Part shown: positions 1 through 7,710 of the stretch, one piece after another | Numbering within the stretch: the stretch's first letter is position 1 | Layout of the letters: each line of letters starts with the position of its first letter | Source of the DNA: Betaproteobacteria bacterium | GTDB lineage: Bacteria > Pseudomonadota > Gammaproteobacteria > Burkholderiales > SG8-39 | Length of the DNA stretch: 7,710 bases | Direction: 5' to 3' | Assembly: GCA_012274205.1 (NCBI GenBank) | Contig: JAAOZY010000270.1 | Location: forward strand, 1 to 7,710 | The notes under the pieces: model-generated | What the model was told of the DNA's origin: nothing | Database searches by the model: none | Seen by the model: the letters and a program-made list of their open reading frames with translations, nothing else | Program-made: the position numbers and the translations under genes

Positions 1-1337
1 GCATCGAAGGCGGGCGCATCAACATTGTACCGGTGGATTTTGTGGTGAACGCCATGGACCACATTGCCCACGCAAAAGGGCATGACGGCAAGTGCTTTCA
101 CCTGGTCGATCCGCAACCGTTGCGGGTCGGCGAAGTGCTCAATGCCATCGCCAAGGCGGCGCATGCGCCGACGATGGCGATGTTCGTGAATGCCGCGCTG
201 TTCGGCTTTATCCCCAAGGGCGTCAGAAGGGCCATGATGAGCCTCACGCCGGTGCGCCGCATCCGCGATGCGGTGATGAAGGACCTCGGCCTGCCCGAGG
301 ACATCATGAACTTCGTCAACTATCCGACGCGCTTCGATTGCCGCCAGGCCGAGCGGGCGCTCGAAGGCAGCGGCATCGAGGTGCCGCGGCTCGAGACTTA
401 CGCCTGGCACCTGTGGGACTACTGGGAACGCAAGCTCGACCCCGATCTGCAGATCGATCGCACGCTGAAGGGCAAGGTGCGCGGCCGCGTGGTGCTGATC
501 ACCGGCGGATCCTCCGGCATCGGCCTGGCCGCCGCCAAAAAGATCGCCAGCGCCGGCGCCAAGGTGCTGATCGTCGCGCGCGACCCGCAGAAGCTCGCCG
601 AGGCGAAGAAGGAGATCGAGGCGCATGGCGAGGTGCACGCCTACCAGGCGGACATCAGCGACGAGAAGCAGTGCACCGAGCTCGTCGCAACCGTGTTGAA
701 GGAACACGGCCAGGTGGATATCCTGGTGAACAATGCCGGACGTTCGATCCGGCGCGCGATCGAGTCTTCGTACGAGCGCCTTCACGACTTCGAGCGCACC
801 ATGCAGGTCAATTATTTCGGCGCGCTGCGCCTGACGCTCGCGCTGCTGCCGTCCATGGCGGCCCGGCGCCGCGGCCATGTCATCAATATTTCTTCGATTG
901 GCGTGCTGACCAACGCGCCGCGCTTCTCGGCATATATTGCCTCGAAGGCGGCCATGGACGCGTTTTCGCGCTGCGCCGCATCCGAATATGCGGACACCGG
1001 GGTCAAGTTCACCACCATCAGCATGCCGCTGGTGAAGACGCCGATGATCGCACCGACCAAGCTCTACCAGAACATGCCGGTTATGAAGCCGGAGGAAGCG
1101 GCCGACATGATCGTCGATGGCATCGTCCATGCGCCGATGCGCATTGCCACGCGCCTCGGTGTCTTCGGCGAGGTGTTGCACGCACTGCTGCCGCGCGTGG
1201 CGCAGATCATCATGAACACGAGCTTTCGCATGTTCCCGGAATCGAACGCCGCGGCGGGGAAGAAGGACGGCGCCGCGCCGCCGCAGACCGCGGACCAGAT
1301 CGCGTTCTCGCAGCTCATGCGCGGCATTCATTTCTGA
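1..1337 (+). CDS. Two-domain SDR oxidoreductase, fatty acyl-CoA/aldehyde reductase-like (5' partial)
   Basis: The frame is open from the window's left edge, so the start lies upstream. The first in-frame ATG (position 33) is internal, because the residues before it (GGRINIVPVDFVV) already read like an extended SDR. Numbering from that Met, residues 1-130 are the C-terminal part of an extended SDR (NAD-binding-4/epimerase type). Residues 151-400 form a complete classical SDR: cofactor motif TGGSSGIG at 157-164, NNAG at 233-236, catalytic Ser at 287/288, and YxxxK with Tyr301 and Lys305. R183 after the second strand (IVAR) is compatible with NADPH preference. The tail after residue 405 is Ala/Gly/Pro-rich. 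Known bacterial proteins with this tandem layout (about 660 residues, Marinobacter type) reduce fatty acyl-CoA and fatty aldehydes to alcohols, so an acyl-CoA or aldehyde reductase is the leading inference. The substrate cannot be read from this fragment. It ends in TGA, convergent with the next gene. Confidence 0.85.
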   Translation, partial: IEGGRINIVPVDFVVNAMDHIAHAKGHDGKCFHLVDPQPLRVGEVLNAIAKAAHAPTMAMFVNAALFGFIPKGVRRAMMSLTPVRRIRDAVMKDLGLPEDIMNFVNYPTRFDCRQAERALEGSGIEVPRLETYAWHLWDYWERKLDPDLQIDRTLKGKVRGRVVLITGGSSGIGLAAAKKIASAGAKVLIVARDPQKLAEAKKEIEAHGEVHAYQADISDEKQCTELVATVLKEHGQVDILVNNAGRSIRRAIESSYERLHDFERTMQVNYFGALRLTLALLPSMAARRRGHVINISSIGVLTNAPRFSAYIASKAAMDAFSRCAASEYADTGVKFTTISMPLVKTPMIAPTKLYQNMPVMKPEEAADMIVDGIVHAPMRIATRLGVFGEVLHALLPRVAQIIMNTSFRMFPESNAAAGKKDGAAPPQTADQIAFSQLMRGIHF

Positions 1338-1366
1338 TCGCGGCATGACGGGCTGGCCTAGAACCC

Positions 1367-1434
1367 GTTGCAAAGCGAATTTGCAACGCCTGACTTAGGG
1401 GAGTATGAGGGGAGGTATCCCCTCATAATGCAAC
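1367..1434. repeat. Tandem inverted repeats in convergent gap, possible bidirectional terminator
   Basis: Two perfect hairpins lie in the 103-base gap between convergent stop codons. The first pairs GTTGCAAA (1367-1374) with TTTGCAAC (1380-1387) around a 5-base loop. The second pairs TATGAGGGGA (1404-1413) with TCCCCTCATA (1418-1427), a 10-bp stem with a GGTA loop. A further TGCAAC at 1429-1434 could pair with the GTTGCA at 1367-1372 and enclose both. Neither side has a run of T, so this is not a textbook intrinsic terminator. Transcript-end stabilisation or a short intergenic repeat family are both possible. Confidence 0.55.
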
Positions 1435-1440
1435 AGACTT

Positions 1441-2352
1441 TCAGGCGCCGGCGGCGATCAGTTCCTGCGCGACGATTTCCCGGACGCGCCGCGAGAACGG
1501 CATGCCCAGGTGGCCGATTCCGGACAGGGGAACGAGCTTCGCGCCGGCAAGAGCGGCGCTCAGCTGCGGCACGACAAAGTTGTCCTGATAGCTGAACACC
1601 GAGACCATGGGCACGGCCGGGGCAGCCTCGTTGAGGCGCTGCAGCCAGGCGTTGCCGGGCACCATCTGGCGGCCATTTTTCCCCGCGGCCAGCCGCGCCG
1701 TCACCGTGCCCTGATGCGGCGTGCCCAGTGTGATCAGTTTGGCTACATGGCCTGGGCCGTATTTGCGCAGATAGGCGCGCGCGGCGAGCCCGCCCATGCT
1801 GTGGGCGACGATGATCAGCTTGCCGGCGCCACTGGCAATGCGGATTTCCCCAATGCGCCGGGCGAGAGCGTCGGCATAGGCATCGATGTCGGCGTACGCC
1901 GGCTCCAGGTTGTAGCTGTAGGCGTTGATGCCGCGGGCCTGCAGGTAACGCCTGAGCGGGAGCATGACGCCGCGGTTGCACGCGTATCCGTGCAGCAGCA
2001 ATACCGGCAGACGCCCTGGCGGGGCGGGCCGCAGCTTCTCCTCGCCCGCGAGCAATTCCTCGAACGGGTGGTACAGATTGAAAATCACGATATAGGCGCC
2101 GAGCTCGGACAGGAACAGTCCCAGCTGTCGGATCAGGTTCAGCCGGTGTTCGGACGGCGCCGGACTGGCGTAGTGGCCGGCAATAATGAGGCTTGCGCCT
2201 ATGCCCAGGGCGCGCAAAGCCAGAGCAAACAGTAAGGTCGCCGGCATCGCAGCCTGCCAAGTCCAGCCTGCGAACCTGATCAGGCCGCAGCCGGCGGCAA
2301 GGTAGATCAGCAACTCGATGAGCAGAGCGCGACGGTAGGTGCGGGCCAGCAT
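1441..2352 (-). CDS. Membrane-associated alpha/beta hydrolase, lipase-like
   Basis: The 303-residue product has an alpha/beta-hydrolase domain from about residue 114 to the end. The oxyanion-side motif LLLHGYACN begins at residue 118. The nucleophile elbow AHSMGG (183-188) carries Ser185, the lipase-type motif TLGTPHQGT is at 208-216, the probable acid is Asp257 in SYQDN, and the catalytic His is His281 in GIGHLGMPF. The full Ser-Asp-His triad is therefore present. The first ~95 residues are unusual for a secreted lipase: hydrophobic stretches at about 9-25, 33-58 and 76-92 suggest membrane segments, with the catalytic domain tethered behind them. The start is supported by GGAGA nine bases upstream (minus strand, 2362-2366). 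The gene is divergent from the FFLEELY-like gene and convergent with the SDR gene. An esterase or lipase on acyl esters is likely; the substrate is unknown. Confidence 0.85.
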   Translation of the reverse strand: MLARTYRRALLIELLIYLAAGCGLIRFAGWTWQAAMPATLLFALALRALGIGASLIIAGHYASPAPSEHRLNLIRQLGLFLSELGAYIVIFNLYHPFEELLAGEEKLRPAPPGRLPVLLLHGYACNRGVMLPLRRYLQARGINAYSYNLEPAYADIDAYADALARRIGEIRIASGAGKLIIVAHSMGGLAARAYLRKYGPGHVAKLITLGTPHQGTVTARLAAGKNGRQMVPGNAWLQRLNEAAPAVPMVSVFSYQDNFVVPQLSAALAGAKLVPLSGIGHLGMPFSRRVREIVAQELIAAGA

Positions 2353-2489
2353 AAGTCAGAGTCTCCGGCGTGTTCGCATGATCTGTCTCGCTTTGATTGT
2401 AAATCTGCAGCCTAGAGCTTTTCCTCTAATCGTCAGCGCGGCCGTTGCAATAAAGCCGAATTGCGCCAAGAATAAACAAGAGGCGCACA
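2353..2489. promoter_or_regulatory. Divergent intergenic region with weak candidate -10 elements
   Basis: This 137-base gap, more AT-rich than its surroundings, must hold the start signals of both flanking genes. For the leftward hydrolase, TACAAT (minus strand, 2396-2401) fits a -10 box and would give a leader of about 35 bases. For the rightward gene, TCTAAT at 2425-2430 is one mismatch from consensus. Neither has a convincing -35 at normal spacing, so activator or alternative sigma use is possible. A small inverted repeat, TAGAG/CTCTA (2413-2417 and 2424-2428), overlaps the second candidate. AAGAGG at 2478-2483 is the ribosome binding site of the rightward gene. Confidence 0.3.
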
Positions 2490-3236
2490 ATGAAATTACC
2501 CGAAGCGGCTGCGAACAAGGAAATGCAGGGGGCGCTGTTGCGCTCCCACCTCGTCGGCGTGCGGGAGTTGCGCGGCGCTTCGGCGCTGACCGGCAAGCAA
2601 GCGGCGTTGCGCATGCGCTTGCGCGGCTGGCAGGCGGCGCGCTTCGAGCGCACCTACGCGGACCTTCTGGCGAGCGATCGTTACCGCCCGGCGGCGGAGT
2701 ACTTTCTTTCCGACCTGTACGGGCCGAAGGACTTCAGCGAGCGCGATGAGGTGCTGGAGCGCCTGCTGCCGGTGATCACGAAAATCCTCCCCGCCTCGGC
2801 GATTCATACTCTCGGCGTCGGCGTCGAACTCGACCTGCTGTCCGAGTCGCTCGACTGCGCCATGGTGCACGCCCTGCTCGCGGCGGGACAAGCGGCCGAC
2901 GCCGACATCAGCGAAGCAGCCTACGCGAGGGCGTATCGCAGCTGCGACAACCGCCGCGGACGCGAGCAGCAGATCGAGCTGATAGTGCAAATCGGCGCTG
3001 CCGTCGACGACATCACCAGGAAACCGCTGCTCAGGGTCGCAATCGCGTTGATCAAGGCTCCGGCCTATGCGGCGCACATGGGCGAGTTGCACCATTTCCT
3101 CGACCGCGGCTTCCATGCGTTTCGCCATATGCACGGGGCGGCCGAATTCCTCGAGATCATCCGCGAGCGCGAGACGCTTATTCTCGAGCGCCTGTTCGCG
3201 AAACACCGCTATCCGTTCGACCTGGACCGCGAATAG
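2490..3236 (+). CDS. Conserved protein of unknown function, FFLEELY-motif-like
   Basis: This 248-residue soluble protein has no signal peptide or membrane segment and looks almost entirely helical. I recognise it as a probable member of the proteobacterial family named for an FFLEELY motif. Here the motif reads YFLSDLYGP at residues 71-79, followed by the typical DFSERD at 81-86. Before it come helices rich in Arg, Leu and Ala (residues 14-70, including a WQAARFERTYADLL stretch). After it are a conserved-looking helical core (87-200) and a His-rich segment around 200-215 (HHF, FRHMHG). The end is charged (RYPFDLDRE). No catalytic motif is obvious and the family has no established function, so none is assigned. 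The ATG at 2490 is preceded by AAGAGG with six bases of spacing. It stands alone, divergent from the hydrolase and convergent with the GMC gene. Confidence 0.8.
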   Translation: MKLPEAAANKEMQGALLRSHLVGVRELRGASALTGKQAALRMRLRGWQAARFERTYADLLASDRYRPAAEYFLSDLYGPKDFSERDEVLERLLPVITKILPASAIHTLGVGVELDLLSESLDCAMVHALLAAGQAADADISEAAYARAYRSCDNRRGREQQIELIVQIGAAVDDITRKPLLRVAIALIKAPAYAAHMGELHHFLDRGFHAFRHMHGAAEFLEIIRERETLILERLFAKHRYPFDLDRE

Positions 3237-3318
3237 CTGCGTGTTGCGAAACCCGGCGCAGCCGCCCCCCTTGCCGCGACGGGTCGAAAGTCGATTCCCG
3301 CAATGCTGAATCGGTCGT

Positions 3319-4914
3319 TCAGGTATGCAGCTCTTGCGCCAGCGCGCTCGCGTTCTGCGCACTAAGCGCGTAGATCGAGAGTTGCGGATTGGCGCCGATA
3401 CTGGTCGGGAAGACCGAACCGTCCATGACCGAAAGATTCGCAATCTGATGATGCCGGCCGCGGCTGTTGACCACGCCATGCGCCGGGTTCTCGCTCATGC
3501 CGCAGCCGCCCATGAGGTGCGCCGTAAACAGGGCGGCGCGAAATTTCTTCAGCGGCAACTCGGCAATCCCGCGTTTGGCCTCATTCCAGCTGCCGTAATA
3601 GGGCGCATCGACGTGTGCCGGGCGCACCTGCTTTGCGCCCGCCGCGAACTGCACTTCGGCCATGCTCAGATAGGCGCGGCGCGCACCCTCCCAGACGTAG
3701 TCCGTGAGCTCGTAGTCGAGCAGCGGGCTGCCGTCGGCGGCGAGGCGCACGCTGCCGCCCTCGCTCTGCGGAACGAAACCGTCGCGCAGCAGCGCGAGCA
3801 GCGCGTTGGTGTTCGGCAGCACCGCCATGTCCCGGCGCAGGGCCTCGCCGAAACTGCCGACCACGCCCGCGCTGATTCCCGGAAACATCGGCGGCACCTC
3901 AAGCTTGTAGCCCATCGGGCCGGTCGCGCCATCCTTCCACTGGAAATGATCCGAAGCGATCGACTGCGGCGTGCCGTAATAGCCGTCGACGCGCTCGGGC
4001 ATCAGCGCCAGCGTGAGCACCACCGGGTGGATCAGCGTGCGCTTGCCCAGGCGCTGATTCGGATCGGGAAGCTGCGAACGCAGCAGCAGCGCCGGGGTGT
4101 TGATCGCGCCGCCGGACGCGACGAAATGCCGGGCCTTGATGGTCACGCTCACGCCGCTCGGCGTGCGGCCGTCGCTCCCCAGCGCTTCGCCGACGGCGCC
4201 GCTGATTTTGCCGCCCGCATGCTGCAACTGCCGCACGCGCAGGCGATGCACCAGGGTCGCGCCGTTCTGCAGCGCCACCGGGATGGTCGATACCAGCATC
4301 GACTGCTTGGCATTGACCGGGCAGCCGAAGCCGCAATAGCCGGAATCCCAGCAATCCTTGACGTTACGCGGGATGACATGCGAATCCCAGCCCAGGGCGT
4401 CGCAGCCGCGCTTCAATACGCTGTTGTTGGCATTTGGCGCCATTGCCCAGGGTGCGATGTTCAGCCGCTGTTCCATCTTTGCGAACCACGGCGCCATGTC
4501 CTCGATGCCGTGGCCTGTGACCTCGTACTGTGCCGCCCAATGCTGCAGCGTCGGCGCCGGCGTGCGAAAGCTCGACGTCCAGTTCACCGTGGTGGTGCCG
4601 CCGACGGCGCGCCCCTGCAGCACGGCGATGGCGCCGTCGGAGGTCGCGCGTCCCGCCGACTCCTGGTACAAATCGGCATAGGCGCGCGCCTCGTCCATGT
4701 CCTTGAAGCTGTCCGAGGTTCTCAGCGGCCCCTCTTCAAGCAACAGCACCTTGAGGCCGGCCAGGCTGAGGATTTCGGCGGCGACGCCGCCGCCTGCGCC
4801 GCTGCCGATGATGGCGACGTCGGCTTCGAGCGTCTGCGGCGCGCTCAGCTTGGAGGCATCGATGATGTTCCAGCCGGACGCGATGCCGGCGGTGTAGATA
4901 TCAGGAATTGCCAT
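3319..4914 (-). CDS. GMC-family FAD-dependent dehydrogenase with C-x5-C-x3-C motif
   Basis: This 531-residue glucose-methanol-choline oxidoreductase oxidises an alcohol or sugar hydroxyl using FAD. The dinucleotide motif GSGAGGG is at 37-43, with Glu60 or Glu61 ending the second strand. GRAVGGTTTVNW (101-112) is the GMC signature that contacts the flavin. The active-site pair is His466 in HLMGGCGM and Asn509 in IGANPQ, after the conserved DGS at 498-500. Cys188, Cys194 and Cys198 form C-x5-C-x3-C; FAD-glucose dehydrogenase alpha subunits use Cys with this spacing to hold a 3Fe-4S cluster, so an Fe-S or otherwise redox-relevant site is possible. The N-terminus (MAIPDIYTAG) has no signal peptide. 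It starts nine bases after the stop of the Tat lipoprotein gene, so the two are one operon and export as a folded complex is likely. The ribosome binding site is weak, which fits translational coupling. The substrate is unknown; a long-chain or aromatic alcohol is as plausible as a sugar. Confidence 0.9.
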   Translation of the reverse strand: MAIPDIYTAGIASGWNIIDASKLSAPQTLEADVAIIGSGAGGGVAAEILSLAGLKVLLLEEGPLRTSDSFKDMDEARAYADLYQESAGRATSDGAIAVLQGRAVGGTTTVNWTSSFRTPAPTLQHWAAQYEVTGHGIEDMAPWFAKMEQRLNIAPWAMAPNANNSVLKRGCDALGWDSHVIPRNVKDCWDSGYCGFGCPVNAKQSMLVSTIPVALQNGATLVHRLRVRQLQHAGGKISGAVGEALGSDGRTPSGVSVTIKARHFVASGGAINTPALLLRSQLPDPNQRLGKRTLIHPVVLTLALMPERVDGYYGTPQSIASDHFQWKDGATGPMGYKLEVPPMFPGISAGVVGSFGEALRRDMAVLPNTNALLALLRDGFVPQSEGGSVRLAADGSPLLDYELTDYVWEGARRAYLSMAEVQFAAGAKQVRPAHVDAPYYGSWNEAKRGIAELPLKKFRAALFTAHLMGGCGMSENPAHGVVNSRGRHHQIANLSVMDGSVFPTSIGANPQLSIYALSAQNASALAQELHT

Positions 4915-4923
4915 GTCGGGCTT

Positions 4924-5514
4924 TCAGGAGTTGACGGCTTTGTACATGCTCTCAAGCGGTCCGGGATAGCCGGACGCGGGCCAGCTCGCGGGCAGGATGT
5001 AATAGCTGGTCGCGACCAGCTTGACCAGTACATTGCCTCCCGCATTCAGCGTGGCGAAGCGGCTGCCGCGCCAGCGCGCCAGAAAATTCTGCAGTGTTTC
5101 AATGCCGGCTTCGTTCCAGGCACCGACTCCGGCAAGAAGGTAGCGCAGGGGCGCAAGCGCGAGCAGGTCCAGCAGTTTGCGCAATTCCTGCCGGCTGCCC
5201 AGGTCCAGAGCTTTGCAGGTTGCGTCTATCCTTTGCAGGACGTGGCCAAGACGCGCGCCGCGCGCGGCCGGGTCCAATTGCGCCAGGTCGAGCACCACGG
5301 CCGGGGCCAGGGCGCTGAACAGCTCGATGTCGCTTTCGCGCAGATAGGCAAAATTCCCTGCGGGCGCTTTTGCCGATTCGCCGCAGCCGCTGAGCATGCT
5401 GAGCGCGCCGGCACAGGCCAGCGCCGCCGAAAAGCCTGCTCCGACCTTGAGAAAATCGCGCCGCGACAGGACAACGCCCTGGTCGGGCGCCGCAATTGCG
5501 CTTCCGGGTTTCAT
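4924..5514 (-). CDS. Tat-exported lipoprotein, gluconate 2-dehydrogenase subunit 3-like
   Basis: This small partner protein has 196 residues from the chosen start. It carries a twin-arginine motif SRRDFLK at residues 17-23, then a hydrophobic stretch ending in the lipobox LSGC with Cys44. It is therefore predicted to be exported folded by Tat and lipidated. The mature part is helical (ESDIELFSALAPAVV, then Leu-rich helices), and the C-terminal VKLVATSYYILPASWPASGY resembles the end of gluconate 2-dehydrogenase subunit 3/gamma subunits. In those enzymes the small subunit carries the signal and brings the flavin subunit along. An in-frame ATG at 5535 would add seven residues. I prefer 5514 because GAGG lies four bases before it and a -10-like TATAGT sits so close to 5535 that the mRNA would start almost at that codon. 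The GMC gene follows directly. Family assignment rests on Tat signal, size, context and C-terminal pattern. Confidence 0.78.
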   Translation of the reverse strand: MKPGSAIAAPDQGVVLSRRDFLKVGAGFSAALACAGALSMLSGCGESAKAPAGNFAYLRESDIELFSALAPAVVLDLAQLDPAARGARLGHVLQRIDATCKALDLGSRQELRKLLDLLALAPLRYLLAGVGAWNEAGIETLQNFLARWRGSRFATLNAGGNVLVKLVATSYYILPASWPASGYPGPLESMYKAVNS

Positions 5515-5543
5515 GGTTCCTCGCCAAGATTCCATTGCCGATC

Positions 5544-5572
5544 ACTATAGCATTCCGCGCCGCGGCGCCAAA
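5544..5572 (-). promoter_or_regulatory. Candidate sigma70 promoter of the Tat lipoprotein-GMC operon
   Basis: On the minus strand TATAGT (5544-5549) matches the -10 consensus at five of six bases. A weak -35 (TTGGCG, 5566-5571, spacing 16, or TTTGGC, spacing 17) lies upstream. The spacer contains a perfect 12-base palindrome GCGCCGCGGCGC (5557-5568), which could be an operator or simply GC richness. Transcription would start near 5537, favouring the ATG at 5514. Confidence 0.4.
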
Positions 5573-5658
5573 CCCTGTGAACTGCAGCCCGGTGACCAGC
5601 CGAAGGCCGGCGATGGCGATCCTGGGCGCCAGCACTCGGGGCGCAAGCAGAGACATTT

Positions 5659-5667
5659 TGCTACACT
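5659..5667 (+). promoter_or_regulatory. Candidate extended -10 promoter for the phosphorylase gene
   Basis: TGCTACACT at 5659-5667 is an extended -10 (TGn followed by TACACT, four of six matches). No good -35 is visible, as is usual for extended -10 promoters. The predicted leader is about 70 bases before the GTG start. The rest of the gap between 5573 and 5744 shows no gene, only the short reading frame described separately. Confidence 0.35.
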
Positions 5668-5709
5668 CGGGAACAAGGGAGCGTGACGGGAATAACCGGT
5701 CATTTTGCA

Positions 5710-5744
5710 ATGAGTGCTTATCGGCCTGCCGATTGGAGGCTATT

Positions 5745-5748
<4 letters not shown>
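5710..5748 (+). other. Possible 12-codon leader reading frame overlapping the phosphorylase start
   Basis: ATG at 5710 opens a frame reading MSAYRPADWRLL and stopping at TGA (5746-5748). The stop overlaps the GTG start of the phosphorylase as GTGA, a common arrangement for translational coupling. The ribosome binding site of the phosphorylase lies inside this frame. The ATG itself has no clear ribosome binding site, so chance is a strong alternative. Confidence 0.15.

Positions 5749-7710
<1,962 letters not shown>

Noticed and set aside
92..1348. A 418-codon frame overlapping the SDR gene on the same strand
   Set aside because: It is an Arg/Ala/Gly-rich out-of-frame shadow; all SDR motifs lie in the other frame.
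1367..1434. An integron attC site or small transposable element with terminal repeats
   Set aside because: The ends do not match the attC core consensus, the terminal repeat is only six bases, and no target duplication is visible.
3273..3302. A tRNA T-arm-like segment (GGGTCGA ... TCGATTCCCG) in the convergent gap
   Set aside because: There is no anticodon arm, D-arm or acceptor stem around it and the stem has a bulge. At most it is a weak hairpin near two gene ends.
2496..3479. A 327-codon minus-strand frame opposite the FFLEELY-like gene
   Set aside because: It runs across two convergent genes, has Arg-rich composition and no motif; the plus-strand gene has a ribosome binding site and a family motif.
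3325..5550. A 741-codon open frame on the plus strand opposite the GMC and Tat lipoprotein genes
   Set aside because: It is antisense to two genes with clear motifs that share a frame, and its translation is rich in Arg, His, Ala and Gln with no recognisable domain. GC-rich codon bias removes stops from this antisense frame.

Overview
This is a GC-rich chromosomal window with dense coding, mostly short gaps and few AT-rich stretches. Shine-Dalgarno-like sites are visible before most starts. The gene types suggest a Gram-negative proteobacterium: an FFLEELY-type conserved protein, a GMC dehydrogenase paired with a Tat-exported lipoprotein, and a proteobacterial-style glycogen phosphorylase. 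Betaproteobacteria is my best guess, judged from protein style and not from any rRNA or marker gene. I see no tRNA, rRNA, CRISPR array, transposase or prophage gene.

Layout from left to right: (1) The 3' part of a two-domain SDR protein runs rightward. The end of an extended-SDR domain is fused to a complete classical SDR domain, the arrangement known in bacterial fatty acyl-CoA/aldehyde reductases. (2) A short convergent gap holds two strong inverted repeats. (3) A membrane-associated alpha/beta hydrolase of lipase type runs leftward. (4) A divergent intergenic region follows. (5) A conserved helical protein of unknown function, apparently a variant of the FFLEELY-motif family, runs rightward. 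(6) A leftward two-gene operon comes next. Its first gene is a small Tat-signal lipoprotein resembling gluconate 2-dehydrogenase subunit 3; its second is a GMC-family FAD dehydrogenase with a C-x5-C-x3-C motif. (7) A divergent promoter region separates this from (8) a rightward glycogen/maltodextrin phosphorylase, which starts at GTG and is cut by the window edge.

The first two-thirds can be read as lipid and alcohol metabolism: an acyl-CoA/aldehyde reductase-like SDR, a lipase-like hydrolase, and an envelope flavin alcohol dehydrogenase with its export partner. That functional link is inference from adjacency. The phosphorylase belongs to storage-polysaccharide metabolism and is probably a separate unit.

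The most interesting element is the two-gene GMC/Tat-lipoprotein unit. It resembles the catalytic and hitch-hiker subunits of FAD-dependent glucose, sorbitol or gluconate dehydrogenases, but the usual cytochrome c gene is not adjacent and the small subunit has a lipobox. Otherwise the window looks like ordinary chromosome; I found no convincing new defence system, mobile system or RNA system.
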